NCBI GenBank assembly: GCA_910579645.1
Contig: CAJTVK010000011.1
Span: 1 to 51,116, forward strand
DNA from: an uncultured Lachnospiraceae bacterium
GTDB taxonomy: Bacteria; Bacillota; Clostridia; Lachnospirales; Lachnospiraceae
DNA length: 51,116 nt
Reading direction: 5' to 3'
Under the pieces are notes generated by a model. The model worked only from the letters and a program-made list of their open reading frames with translations, did no database searches and had not been told where the DNA came from. This document shows, in pieces, positions 42,067 through 50,680 of this stretch. The position numbers were made by a program, and so were the translations under genes. Within the stretch, counting starts at the first letter, position 1. Every line of letters starts with the position of its first letter.

Positions 42067-43085
42067 ACCGTAACTCCTTTTTCACCGGCTTCCACCGCGC
42101 CCACCAGATAAGGAGTCTCCCCGGCTCCGCGGATTGCTTCCATCGCCGCCTCCGCCTGCTCCTCCTCCAGTGCAAGCACCATGCCAAGCCCCATATTATA
42201 AGTATTATACATCATTTTCTCTTCCAATTCCCCCTTTTCCTGCAAAAGCCGGAAGATGGCAGGAACTTCATAAGTGCCTTTCCGGATGACGGCACGCGTC
42301 CCCTCCGGCAGCATCCTCGGAATATTTTCATAAAAACCGCCGCCCGTAATATGGCTGCAGCCTTTGACGGTCACGCCTGCCTCTTTCACCGCCCGCAATG
42401 CCTTTACATAAATTTTCGTAGGCGCAAGCAGAGCCTCGCCCAGAGTCCTTCCCAATTCCTCATAATAAGTATTCAGGCTCTCCTTTGTCATCTCGAATAC
42501 CTTCCTCACCAAAGAAAAACCATTGCTGTGTACGCCCGAAGAAGCAATTCCTACCAGCACATCGCCCGGCTTTATCCGTTCTCCCGTAATCAGATCCTTC
42601 TCGTCCACAATGCCTACGGCAAATCCCGCCAAATCATATTCGTCTTCGGGGTAAAATCCAGGCATCTCTGCCGTCTCCCCGCCAATCAATGCCGCGCCGG
42701 CCTGCAGGCAGCCTTCCGACACACCCTTTACGATAGTAGCAATCTTTTCCGGATAATTTTTGCCGCAGGCAATATAATCAAGGAAAAACAACGGCTCCCC
42801 GCCCGCACAGGCAATATCGTTGACGCACATAGCCACGCAGTCAATTCCCACCGTATCATGTCTGTCCGTGAGAAACGCCAGTTTCAGCTTCGTCCCCACT
42901 CCGTCCGTACCGGACACCAAGGTGGGCTTTTCCATATTTTTCATGGATGCAAGGGAAAAAGCCCCCGAAAAACCGCCTAAACCCCCCAGCACTTCCGGCC
43001 GCATCGTTTCCTTTACATATTTTTTCATCAATTCCACTGACTGATATCCTGCTTCGATATTTACCCCAGCTTTTTTGTAATCCAT
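42060..43085 (-). CDS. purM: Phosphoribosylformylglycinamidine cyclo-ligase (AIR synthetase)
   Basis: PurM closes the imidazole ring to make AIR. The 341-residue product begins MDYKKAGVNIEAG and has SGTDGVGTKLKLA, CVNDIACAGGEPLFFLDY, LIGGETAEMPGFY, ASSGVHSNGFSLVR and the GAGETPYLVG region. It lies 26 bases after purE and overlaps purN. Confidence 0.96.
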   Translation of the reverse strand: MDYKKAGVNIEAGYQSVELMKKYVKETMRPEVLGGLGGFSGAFSLASMKNMEKPTLVSGTDGVGTKLKLAFLTDRHDTVGIDCVAMCVNDIACAGGEPLFFLDYIACGKNYPEKIATIVKGVSEGCLQAGAALIGGETAEMPGFYPEDEYDLAGFAVGIVDEKDLITGERIKPGDVLVGIASSGVHSNGFSLVRKVFEMTKESLNTYYEELGRTLGEALLAPTKIYVKALRAVKEAGVTVKGCSHITGGGFYENIPRMLPEGTRAVIRKGTYEVPAIFRLLQEKGELEEKMMYNTYNMGLGMVLALEEEQAEAAMEAIRGAGETPYLVGAVEAGEKGVTVC

Positions 43086-43111
43086 GGCTTTCCCTCCGCT
43101 CCGTATATTCT

Positions 43112-43618
43112 TTATTTCCCGTAGTTCTTATATCCTGTCTCCTGCAGCTTTGCGTCCTTTGCCTGCACGCTTTCCTTCAGTTTTCGGGAATAATCCTTCA
43201 GTCTCTGCAGAAGTTCCCCGTCGGAAGTGGCAAGAATCTTCGCCGCAAGGATTCCCGCATTGGCTCCCCCGTTGATTGCCACCGTCGCCACCGGGATGCC
43301 GGAAGGCATCTGGACAATGGAATATAAGGAATCCCGTCCGCCCAGGGAAGAAGTGTGCATGGGGATGCCGATGACCGGCATCGGGAAAATAGCCGCACAC
43401 ATGCCCGGCAGATGCGCCGCCATGCCCGCCCCTGCAATGATTACCTTAAACCCCTTTTCTTCCGCTTTATTCGCATACTCAAAAAACACCTCCGGCTCCC
43501 TGTGTGCCGAGATAATCGTCATTTCATAAGATACCCCCAGTTCCTCCAGGACATCCGCCGCTTTTGCCATAACCGGCATATCCGAATCGCTCCCCATCAC
43601 AATTCCAACCTGTGCCAT
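43112..43618 (-). CDS. purE: N5-carboxyaminoimidazole ribonucleotide mutase
   Basis: PurE interconverts N5-CAIR and CAIR. The 168-residue product has GSDSDMPVM, ISAHREPE and AGAGMAAHLPGM, all active-site motifs of class I PurE. GAGGAG stands 7 bases before the ATG. It is first in the operon purE-purM-purN-purD. The expected partner purK is not in the window. Confidence 0.96.
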   Translation of the reverse strand: MAQVGIVMGSDSDMPVMAKAADVLEELGVSYEMTIISAHREPEVFFEYANKAEEKGFKVIIAGAGMAAHLPGMCAAIFPMPVIGIPMHTSSLGGRDSLYSIVQMPSGIPVATVAINGGANAGILAAKILATSDGELLQRLKDYSRKLKESVQAKDAKLQETGYKNYGK

Positions 43619-43728
43619 AATTTTTCTCCTCTTTCCTTCCCGCGGGCAAAGAACCGGACAGATTCCGTACCTTAGGCTGTCTTCTTATCCGCTGTTGCAA
43701 AATTGCATACTTTTATTCATATAACTCT

Positions 43729-43757
43729 AGTTTACTAAAAAATAATTCTTCACGCAA
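43729..43757 (-). promoter_or_regulatory. Candidate promoter of the pur operon
   Basis: TTGCGT (43757-43752), 17-base spacer, TAAACT (43734-43729) on the minus strand, in an AT-rich gap. Match is moderate. I saw no PurR box or purine riboswitch in the 110-base leader. Confidence 0.35.
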
Positions 43758-43796
43758 CCTATATTTTATTAAAAATCGCGAAATTGATTGGTTTCC

Positions 43797-44219
43797 CTAA
43801 CTTACCATCCCTCCCAGCATGCCGCTGCCCGCGCACAGCAGGAACACGGTCACAAAATTATTTGCCACCTCCTGAATGCTGCGGTTCACGGCAAACGAAA
43901 CGCCCGCCAGCACAATAAAGTAAAGAATTCCCATCAGCAGCCCCCATAAAAACCTTCTGCTCCGGGCACGCTTTCCCGCTATCATCCCTGCCAGAAATGT
44001 GACGATGACATAAATGCCGATAATGCAAATATTGACAATATTCTCTTTCAGCCCGAAACGGTACAGCATAAGCGCCAGCAAAAGCAGCAGGCCCGCTGTC
44101 AGCACATAGGATATCAGCAGGCACTTCAGCATGAATATTACGCCCTCACCGCTCCCCATATTCCTTTCCCCGGCATTGCCTTTCCGCCTCCCCGGCTCCA
44201 TCCTCCCCATTTTTTCCAT
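43797..44219 (-). CDS. TIGR04086-family membrane protein
   Basis: The 140-residue product has a positively charged N-terminus and four membrane helices (about 28-52, 58-78, 87-108, 116-138), the layout of the TIGR04086 (YrzE-like) family. Function unknown. In many Clostridia this gene lies next to scfA; here it is about 9 kb away, beyond the pur operon. AAGGAG stands 9 bases before ATG 44219; a GTG two codons earlier is an alternative. Confidence 0.72.
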   Translation of the reverse strand: MEKMGRMEPGRRKGNAGERNMGSGEGVIFMLKCLLISYVLTAGLLLLLALMLYRFGLKENIVNICIIGIYVIVTFLAGMIAGKRARSRRFLWGLLMGILYFIVLAGVSFAVNRSIQEVANNFVTVFLLCAGSGMLGGMVS

Positions 44220-44540
44220 ATACACCCGCTCCTTTTCGGTATTTTCATATTTATATTTATATTCCTCTGCCCTCCATAAATGTCCATGGAAATCAAATTT
44301 TCACTGCAGAGCATATTTTACCGAAGCTGCCGGCCTCCGATGATTGCGGCGACGGGAAGCAGCGGACGCAAGCGACGAAAACGCCTGATTCAGCAATTGC
44401 CGAATCAGGCGTTAACTGCACCGCCGGTATATCCCTGTTCTGACTCTCGCGGCCTTCGCCGAAATGCTTAAGCCAAGCAAAAGCCGGCTTTCAGCAGCCA
44501 CTTAGCCCGCTGCCCGCAAGAATCATTTCCGGAACCGATA
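44220..44540. other. Gap between the TIGR04086 gene and a lipoprotein gene
   Basis: The only structure I see is the 34-base palindrome at 44380-44413. No gene is supported. Confidence 0.45.
44380..44413 (-). terminator. 34-bp palindrome, terminator-like
   Basis: AACGCCTGATTC ... GAATCAGGCGTT (12-bp perfect arms) encloses GCAATTGC, itself a palindrome, so nearly all 34 bases pair. On the minus strand GGCGTTTTCG follows, a weak T-run, about 130 bases after the lipoprotein stop. Confidence 0.5.
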
Positions 44541-45689
44541 TCATTCCGCATAGTCCATAAGAATATCATCTATTTCATCCCAATCATCATTGGAAACCAC
44601 ACCGTTGTCCAAATCAATATCATACGTCATGGTAACAGGATCTTTGTAGGAAATCGCCTCTACCTTCTGGCTGACTGCATCCAGCATGCCCTGCGCATAT
44701 TCATCGCCTTCCACTCCGCTGTCTGCCACGGCCTGTGCATCTTCAAGGATAATATCCAGGAAATCCGTAGGGTACATGGTCAGTTCAAAGCTTCCGTAAG
44801 TAGAGCCTTCTCCCAAATCTACCACAGGCGCATCCCATTTGAATTTTGCAAGAACCTGTTTCGCAACCTCGTAAAAGCCTTGCGCGATTCCTTCGTCAAC
44901 GTTTTCATAATCTACGGCAAGATAGTACATAAGCCCCTGCGCATAATATTCCACCTCTGCGTCATATAATGCCTGTGCATTCTCTTCCGTGTCAAATTTG
45001 TTTTCTACATAACTTGCATAATCGCAGTAGAAGCTTGCTTTCAAAGCATCGTCGATAAATGCCTTGCAGTCTTCCGCATTGCCTACATATCCCCAGTTCT
45101 TTTCGGATATCGTATAGCACACCTCGTCCACTTTATCCATCAAAGCCCTGATTTCCACTTCTATTTCCAACCCGTCCTGGCTCTCATAGGTGTAAAGCAG
45201 CGTATCGTCTTCCGTGCTCAGAGGCTCTCCGTAAGCAGCAATCACATCTTCTTTTGTGCTCTTGCAGGTAATCCCGCCCGGCAGCACTACTTTTGCATAG
45301 CCGTCATTATCCGCCACCTGAATCTTAACTTCATTTACCGTGCAGTCCGGAATCTTTGCCGGCTCCGATCCGAGATTAATCGCATACATGCGCACATATT
45401 CGTCTTCGTTTTCGTCACTGAACAGTTCAAACTGATTGGATATGATATCGGCTTCCAGTTCGAAAGTATCCTTGTTTTCATAGTTGTTTGAAATATGCCA
45501 CCCGTTGTCCGTCCAGTCGGATATGCTGGAAGGGAAGGTGCGGACTTGTCCGTCCACCACGAACTGGCCGCAGTCCAGCGTGGCTCCTATTTTCCCTTTG
45601 CCCTCTTCAATCCATGCATTCTTGTCCGCACCGCATCCGGCCAGAAGGCCGATAGCCGCAATTATGCACAATGCCGTTAGTTTTTTCAT
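44541..45689 (-). CDS. Lipoprotein of unknown function, acidic
   Basis: The 382-residue product has signal peptide MKKLTALCIIAAIGLLAGC with lipobox LAGC (Cys19). The mature protein is strongly acidic and begins with a beta-rich region; STKEDVIAAYGEPLSTEDDT resembles the bacterial SmpA/BLIP-type repeat used in many clostridial lipoproteins. The C-terminal ~150 residues look helical. Function unknown. It has a consensus promoter and stands alone. Confidence 0.75.
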   Translation of the reverse strand: MKKLTALCIIAAIGLLAGCGADKNAWIEEGKGKIGATLDCGQFVVDGQVRTFPSSISDWTDNGWHISNNYENKDTFELEADIISNQFELFSDENEDEYVRMYAINLGSEPAKIPDCTVNEVKIQVADNDGYAKVVLPGGITCKSTKEDVIAAYGEPLSTEDDTLLYTYESQDGLEIEVEIRALMDKVDEVCYTISEKNWGYVGNAEDCKAFIDDALKASFYCDYASYVENKFDTEENAQALYDAEVEYYAQGLMYYLAVDYENVDEGIAQGFYEVAKQVLAKFKWDAPVVDLGEGSTYGSFELTMYPTDFLDIILEDAQAVADSGVEGDEYAQGMLDAVSQKVEAISYKDPVTMTYDIDLDNGVVSNDDWDEIDDILMDYAE

Positions 45690-45741
45690 GATTCGGTTAC
45701 CTCTTTTCCTTCACTGTTGTTAATATGTATAGACAAACAAT

Positions 45742-45770
45742 ATTATAATCACCGGCTGACGATGTGTCAA
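45742..45770 (-). promoter_or_regulatory. Consensus sigma-A promoter of the lipoprotein gene
   Basis: TTGACA (45770-45765), 17-base spacer, TATAAT (45747-45742) on the minus strand: both boxes perfect. GAGGTAA lies 8 bases before the ATG at 45689. Confidence 0.9.
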
Positions 45771-45871
45771 TAACTCCTACTTAATCTTTTTTGCCCGGAA
45801 ACACAATTATTGTCAGTCATAACAGCATGGCTTCCCGTCGGGCCAGACGCGTGTCCGGCATAGTCCTGCCT

Positions 45872-47251
45872 TTATTTATCCGTCTCTCCGGAGCCGGAGA
45901 GTACAGGTTCCTCCGTCTCCCGGCCGGGAATATTTTCCTCTTCCCCGCTTTCCTCCTCCCGGTCAGGCTCCGTCCGGTCCCCTTCCGAAGAAGAATCCTC
46001 TTCCGGCAGAGTCATCAGAACTTTACTGATTCTGTTATGGCTGATGCCTTTTACCTGCAGCGTAATGCCGTCGTCCGTCTGAATGGTTTCTTCGTCCTCC
46101 GGCAGACGGTCCAGATACTGAATAATCAAGCCTCCGATGGAATCATAATCTTCCGAGCCAAGGGAAGTGTCCAGAGCGTCATTGATATCGTCCAGCTTCA
46201 TGCTCCCCTCTACCAAATATACATTGTCTTCTATCTGCTGAATCAGTTCTTCCTCGTCCGCATCATATTCGTCACGGATTTCACCCACAATTTCTTCCAG
46301 CAGATCCTCCAAAGTAATCATTCCCACGGTAGCTCCGTACTCATTCAGGACAAATGCCACATTTGCCGTGATTTCCCGCATTTCAATCATTAAATCCGCT
46401 GTTTTCTTATATTCGTAAGTATAATAAGCCTCCCGCATAATATCCTTAATATGAAAATTCTCTTTTTCCGTAAGCAGGATGAAATCTTTGATATTGATTA
46501 TGCCTATCACATTGTCTTTATCGTCTTCGTAAACCGGCAGCCTTGTATACATATATTCCTTGAAAACGGAAAGCACCTCATCATAATCCATATCCTGATT
46601 GACGCTTATCATGTCAATGCGCGGTATCATGATGTCCTTTGCCACCGCATCGCTGAAGTCGAACACATTATAAATCATCTCCCGCTCTTCCGATTCAATG
46701 ACCCCGTCCTCATGGCTGACATCCACATAAGTTTTCAGTTCGTTTTCCGTCATAAGGCTTCCTTTTCTGCTTGTGTCAATATGAAGCAGCAGAGAAATGC
46801 CTATGGACAATTTATCTACAATATAAACAATCGGGGTAAAAAGCTTCATCAATGCAAGTATAATTCCCGCATATACCATGGAAATTTTTTCGGAATAGAG
46901 CATGGCGGTATTTTTTGGAATAATTTCCCCGAAAAGGAGAATAGTAAGAGTAAGTACACCGGTGGCAATCCCGACTGCATAGCTTCCGAACGTCTTCGTG
47001 GCGAGTATGGTCGTCAGCGAGGATGCCGTCAGGTTGACGATGTTGTTACCTATCAGAATGGTGCTTAACATTTTGCTGTAGCTGTCTAATATTTTCAATA
47101 CATTGGCCGCGGCGGCTTTCCCTTCATCGGCAAGGGTTTTCAGCCTTACCCTGTTTACCGTGGACAAGGCGGTTTCGGCAGAAGAAAAGAAAGCCGACAG
47201 CCCGACCAGAATAATGATAATAATAAGTTGTATGACACCAGTGGTATCCAA
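45872..47251 (-). CDS. CNNM/CBS-domain membrane protein (HlyC/CorC family)
   Basis: The 459-residue product has an N-terminal DUF21/CNNM domain with four membrane segments (first LIIIIILVGLSAFFSSAETAL; motif EIIPKNTAMLYSE), two CBS domains (about 200-320: MIPRIDMISVNQDM, VNIK..., VGMITLEDLLEEIVGEI) and a C-terminal CorC_HlyC domain (about 345-420), then an acidic tail. Members act in Mg2+ or other divalent-cation export or homeostasis. The start is a TTG at 47251 with AAGGAG 9 bases upstream. It has its own promoter. Confidence 0.9.
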   Translation of the reverse strand: MDTTGVIQLIIIIILVGLSAFFSSAETALSTVNRVRLKTLADEGKAAAANVLKILDSYSKMLSTILIGNNIVNLTASSLTTILATKTFGSYAVGIATGVLTLTILLFGEIIPKNTAMLYSEKISMVYAGIILALMKLFTPIVYIVDKLSIGISLLLHIDTSRKGSLMTENELKTYVDVSHEDGVIESEEREMIYNVFDFSDAVAKDIMIPRIDMISVNQDMDYDEVLSVFKEYMYTRLPVYEDDKDNVIGIINIKDFILLTEKENFHIKDIMREAYYTYEYKKTADLMIEMREITANVAFVLNEYGATVGMITLEDLLEEIVGEIRDEYDADEEELIQQIEDNVYLVEGSMKLDDINDALDTSLGSEDYDSIGGLIIQYLDRLPEDEETIQTDDGITLQVKGISHNRISKVLMTLPEEDSSSEGDRTEPDREEESGEEENIPGRETEEPVLSGSGETDK

Positions 47252-47646
47252 AGTTTAATCACTCCTTATGCAATAGAATTTTTTGGTAACATATAAGAAA
47301 TATTACTATATCACTGTATTGCTGTCAAGGGGTGCGCAAAATCATACATTTTTTTCTTTTGCCGTTTCAAGGCAGCCCAAAAGTCTCTTCGGAAGGCATA
47401 TCATGCCAAAAGGCAAATACCTGAAGGCTTTCCATAAAGGGGAGCAGAGCGGAATCCCGAAGCGGTATCAGGATGAGTCCGGCTGCTTTGCCTAAAGATG
47501 CCCTGCTTTCATCCGGCATGCCTGGGAAGGGCTTCCCGAAAACAGAAAAAGCAGCAAATAGTTTCCGATTCAGAAACAAATCCACTGCTTTACTGCTATG
47601 ATATTAAGTTACTGTGATTATGCCAGTACAGCGATGCGCACCCGCT
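47252..47646. other. 395-base gap between the CNNM gene and alcohol dehydrogenase
   Basis: It holds the CNNM promoter (47300-47328) and, on the minus strand, an open frame at 47367-47585 (GTG start, 72 codons: MDLFLNRKLFAAFSVFG...). That frame has no ribosome binding site or family resemblance, so I do not call it a gene. I see no terminator T-run after the alcohol dehydrogenase stop. Confidence 0.4.
47300..47328 (-). promoter_or_regulatory. Sigma-A promoter of the CNNM-family gene
   Basis: TTGACA (47328-47323), 17-base spacer, TAATAT (47305-47300) on the minus strand. The -35 is perfect, the -10 matches 4 of 6. The leader is about 45 nt. Confidence 0.68.
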
Positions 47647-48834
47647 TTAGCCACGGGCATTTTGGTAAATACGGACTGCATCCTCCCGATTCAGTTTTTT
47701 CGCAGAGCCTGTTCCCGTTCCTGCCGCAATCATACACCGTTTTGCCATATCCTCTATCTGGGCATCCGTCGGGTGTATTCCCAGTTCATTCAGATTCGTA
47801 GGCATCCCGATGCTGCGGTAAAAATCCTCCATTGCACAAATACCAGCCTCTGCAACTTCTTCGTCCGTGCCGTCCAAGGTAACACCCATGACATTCCTTG
47901 CATAACGGACAAAGCGGTGCAGACATCCCCCGCAAACGTATCTTGCCCAACTTGACCATATAGCCGCAAGCCCCGCACCATGAGTCACGTCAAACATACC
48001 GCCCAGTTCGTGTTCCAGTTTGTGGGTCATAAAATCCCCTCCGTCATTTCCGCAGCCGGTAAGGTCATTATGGGCAATGCTCCCTGCCCACATAATTTCC
48101 GCACGGGCATCATAATCTCCCGGATTCTGATGCAGAATAACTGCATTTTTCATAACGGTACGCAGTAATCCTTCTGCAATGGCATCCGTAATCTCCATAT
48201 TGCCCCCATTGGTAAAATACCGTTCCATCGTGTGCATCATGATATCCGTACATCCTGACTCCGTTTGGTAATCCGGAAGGGATTTCGTATACTCCGGATT
48301 CATAATGGCAAACTTCGGACGGGCAAGATTATCATCATAAGCCCGCTTTTCTCCGGTCTTTTCATTTGTGATTACGCATCCCTTCGATGTTTCGCTTCCT
48401 GCCGCAGCAATGGATAATACGCTGGCAACCGGAATGCACTTTCTTGCCATGCGTGTATGGTCAAACAGTTCCCATACATCTTTCTCCGGTTCTGCCAGCC
48501 CATATGCAATCGCTTTTGCCGTATCAATCACGCTGCCGCCTCCCACAGCAAGAAGAAAATCAACATTGTTTGATTTGCCGATACGAATTCCCTCATAAAC
48601 CTTATCTAAATGGGGGTTGGGAACTACGCCGCCCAGTTCGCAAAACCTAATCTGCGCATCACTGAGCGCATTTTCCACTTTTCCCAGCAGTCCCGAACGT
48701 TTCACGCTCCCGCCGCCGTATACAATCAGAACGCTGGCTGCCCCAAATTCTTTTATCTGCTTCCCTGTCTCAATTTCAACCCCCTTACCGAAAATTACTT
48801 TTGTCGGTGCATAAAACTCAAAGCTATTTGCCAT
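47647..48834 (-). CDS. Iron-containing alcohol dehydrogenase
   Basis: The 395-residue type III alcohol dehydrogenase has the cofactor motif AVGGGSVIDTAKAIA (GGGS), a metal-ligand block GCTDIMMHTMERYF and HKLEHELGGMFDVTHGAGLA with the His ligands. It resembles NAD(P)H-dependent butanol/aldehyde reductases (YqdH/BdhA-like) that reduce aldehydes in fermentation. AAGGAGG stands 8 bases before ATG 48834. The promoter at 49078-49106 leaves a long leader of about 240 bases. Confidence 0.92.
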   Translation of the reverse strand: MANSFEFYAPTKVIFGKGVEIETGKQIKEFGAASVLIVYGGGSVKRSGLLGKVENALSDAQIRFCELGGVVPNPHLDKVYEGIRIGKSNNVDFLLAVGGGSVIDTAKAIAYGLAEPEKDVWELFDHTRMARKCIPVASVLSIAAAGSETSKGCVITNEKTGEKRAYDDNLARPKFAIMNPEYTKSLPDYQTESGCTDIMMHTMERYFTNGGNMEITDAIAEGLLRTVMKNAVILHQNPGDYDARAEIMWAGSIAHNDLTGCGNDGGDFMTHKLEHELGGMFDVTHGAGLAAIWSSWARYVCGGCLHRFVRYARNVMGVTLDGTDEEVAEAGICAMEDFYRSIGMPTNLNELGIHPTDAQIEDMAKRCMIAAGTGTGSAKKLNREDAVRIYQNARG

Positions 48835-49077
48835 GATATTTTCCTCCTTTTTCATGTTACAAGCACTAACTGCTTACATCGTCACTTCCGGAATTCTTTT
48901 AATCCATACGTCCGTAAAAATATCTTTCTCCTCATAACGGCGCGTACTAAATTACGCTATTGCTGCTCTGTATCTCCCGCCGGAAACCAGTGCTTTGTTT
49001 AACCTGATTCTGCGGTTCCAAAACAGTTTTTCTCTTATAGCAGCCCTCCTCATGTCCAATTTCAAGCGCGCTTTATA
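48835..49077 (-). other. Long leader of the alcohol dehydrogenase, with a possible gene remnant
   Basis: One minus-strand frame runs MRRAAIREKLFWNRRIRLNK... to a stop, then continues to RRYEEKDIFTDVWIKRIPEVTM and a second stop near 48870. The last piece resembles the junction before a GyrI-like effector domain of AraC/MerR-type regulators, so it may be a degraded regulator. The resemblance is weak. No other gene is visible. Confidence 0.25.
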
Positions 49078-49106
49078 ATTATATTATACAGATAACACAG
49101 CCGCAA
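49078..49106 (-). promoter_or_regulatory. Promoter of the alcohol dehydrogenase gene
   Basis: TTGCGG (49106-49101), 17-base spacer, TATAAT (49083-49078) on the minus strand. The -10 is perfect; the -35 matches 3 of 6. Confidence 0.55.
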
Positions 49107-49291
49107 AAATATAATTATTGAGCCTTAATATAGGACTATCCGGACAGATATGTTATAATTATACTAACGGAAAACAAAGCAGGTGAACGTATGCAAGCTT
49201 TTGAAACAGACGGAAATCAAGCATGATTCAGTACCATTGGGTAAAAAATTGATGCACAATTGATGTACTGACCCTATTCCGGTATACGGCA

Positions 49292-49320
49292 GAAACTCTT
49301 TTTAATCCTCAAGGAGTTTC
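49292..49320. other. Weak hairpin at the end of the 44-codon ORF
   Basis: GAAACTC and GAGTTTC (7 bp) pair around 15 bases; CGTTTTCT follows on plus. It overlaps the stop of the small ORF on minus. It could be a weak plus-strand terminator. Confidence 0.3.
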
Positions 49321-49436
49321 CGTTTTCTCTCAATCATCTCGTCGATTCTTTCTATGAAAGGAGCCACATTCTTGACATTTTCTCGATAGGCAATCTTAAC
49401 TCTGAAGTTATCGTTTCCTAATAATCCAATCGTCAT
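49302..49436 (-). CDS. 44-codon ORF overlapping the preceding gene's end
   Basis: It starts MTIGLLGNDNFRVKIAYR and ends in a charged helix (VAPFIERIDEMIERKRKLLE), with amino-acid composition like a real protein. It overlaps the last 29 bases of the upstream gene in another frame. The ATG lacks a good ribosome binding site. Either a coupled small gene or, after a frameshift, the severed C-terminus of the upstream protein. Confidence 0.35.
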   Translation of the reverse strand: MTIGLLGNDNFRVKIAYRENVKNVAPFIERIDEMIERKRKLLED

Positions 49437-49686
49437 CTTGAGTTTTTCTTTCTGCATAATAGCCGCAAGGCATATCCTTTAAGACACTAACAGAATTATC
49501 TAAATCAAAAACCCATTTTAGAGATACTAACTTTGCTTCATCTATTCCATGTGCTTCTCCACATAAAAATTGCCACATTCCGTCATCTTCATCATGTGAT
49601 ACATACAGAATAGGTGTTTGGTGCTCCATTATATGACAACAGATAATCGTAACAGTATCGGGTGAATCATAAAAAGGAAATTCCAT
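49408..49686 (-). CDS. Small immunity-like protein of unknown function (92 aa)
   Basis: The 92-residue protein has a central CHIMEHQTPILYVSHDEDDGMWQ block and an LVSLKWVFDLDNSVSVLKDMPCGYYAERK segment, a pattern I associate with small DUF2185/immunity-like proteins near toxins or phosphoesterases; the assignment is from memory of the pattern only. No signal or membrane segment. AAAGGAG stands 8 bases before ATG 49686. No toxin gene is next to it. Confidence 0.65.
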   Translation of the reverse strand: MEFPFYDSPDTVTIICCHIMEHQTPILYVSHDEDDGMWQFLCGEAHGIDEAKLVSLKWVFDLDNSVSVLKDMPCGYYAERKTQDDDWIIRKR

Positions 49687-49734
49687 ATATACTACTCCTT
49701 TCAAATTTCCGATTTATCTATTTTGCAACAAATT

Positions 49735-50622
49735 TTAGCATCCCAAAATCTCCCGGACGGCTTCTTCCCAATATATTTCGGGAATATTGTACCAGTCGCA
49801 TTTCCCGTTTTCTTCCCTGCATAGTTCCATTGCCCTGCCCAATACCGTTCCATGGGAAATCTTCCCTGCAAGCATCCCGTATTTTGTCACCCGGCACCAG
49901 TACGGTGCCGCATCCCAAAGCCCCGATTCTTCCATTTCCTTTATCACTTTTTTCTTATCGTAATCAAGGCTTATAAACTGATGCCCCCATTCTTCCCCGT
50001 TCCGGTACAGAATCATAAACTGGGCTTTTCCCCCGCTATATAAAGAAGCGCCTACCGAGCCGGGATTTAACAAAATCTTTCCTTCATGGAAAAAGCTTCC
50101 CTGAACATGGGTATGCCCGCATAGAATATACTGCCCTGCACACCTTTCCATGATTCCTTTTGTATTTTCACCATCCGGAAGCATTTTTTCATTATTCTTA
50201 TCCGGCGAACCATGGCACGCCAGGATTGAGCCTGCCCCGTCAAATGTGATTTCACGGCAGACCGGAAGACCTTCGAAAAAACCGATATCCTTATCCGTCA
50301 GGTTTTCATAGCAGTACTTCATTGCACCTACCGTTGAATTTCCGTTTTTCCATACGCAATTTTCATCGTATTTCCGGCTAATCCAATAGTCTTCTTTATT
50401 TCCCCGCAGGAAAAAGCAGGTGTATTTTTCTTTCAAAGAATATAGGATTTCCATCGTTTTTTGCGGGTAGGGAAATTCCCCCAAATAATCCCCCGGAAAA
50501 ATAAATGTGCGGATTCCCATACCCAAAGCATACTCCAGGCACTTTTGGAACGCTATGTAATTACCGTGTATGTCGGAGAGGACAGCTATTTTCTCATTTG
50601 CTATTTTTTTCATACCGACCAT
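49735..50622 (-). CDS. Calcineurin-like metallophosphoesterase
   Basis: The 295-residue product has the full set of motifs: SDIHGNYIAF, FPGDYLGEF, RGNKEDYW (GNxE in place of GNHE), CHGSP and CGHTHVQ. Residues about 220-295 form an extra C-terminal helical region. Members hydrolyse phosphodiesters or protein phosphates; the YfcE/DUF4124-like substrate is unknown. AGGAGG stands 5-6 bases before ATG 50622; a TTG five codons earlier is unlikely. Confidence 0.85.
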   Translation of the reverse strand: MVGMKKIANEKIAVLSDIHGNYIAFQKCLEYALGMGIRTFIFPGDYLGEFPYPQKTMEILYSLKEKYTCFFLRGNKEDYWISRKYDENCVWKNGNSTVGAMKYCYENLTDKDIGFFEGLPVCREITFDGAGSILACHGSPDKNNEKMLPDGENTKGIMERCAGQYILCGHTHVQGSFFHEGKILLNPGSVGASLYSGGKAQFMILYRNGEEWGHQFISLDYDKKKVIKEMEESGLWDAAPYWCRVTKYGMLAGKISHGTVLGRAMELCREENGKCDWYNIPEIYWEEAVREILGC

Positions 50623-50680
50623 ATCTTCCTCCTGCAAATCATCATTTTATGTTCTCTGCAACTTCCCGGCAAATGGGAAT

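Noticed and set aside
43619..43796. Purine riboswitch or PurR box upstream of purE
   Set aside because: I could not find the conserved riboswitch core or paired PurBox motifs.
47367..47585. A 72-codon minus-strand frame with GTG start downstream of the alcohol dehydrogenase
   Set aside because: There is no ribosome binding site, no recognisable motif, and a plus-strand frame overlaps it.
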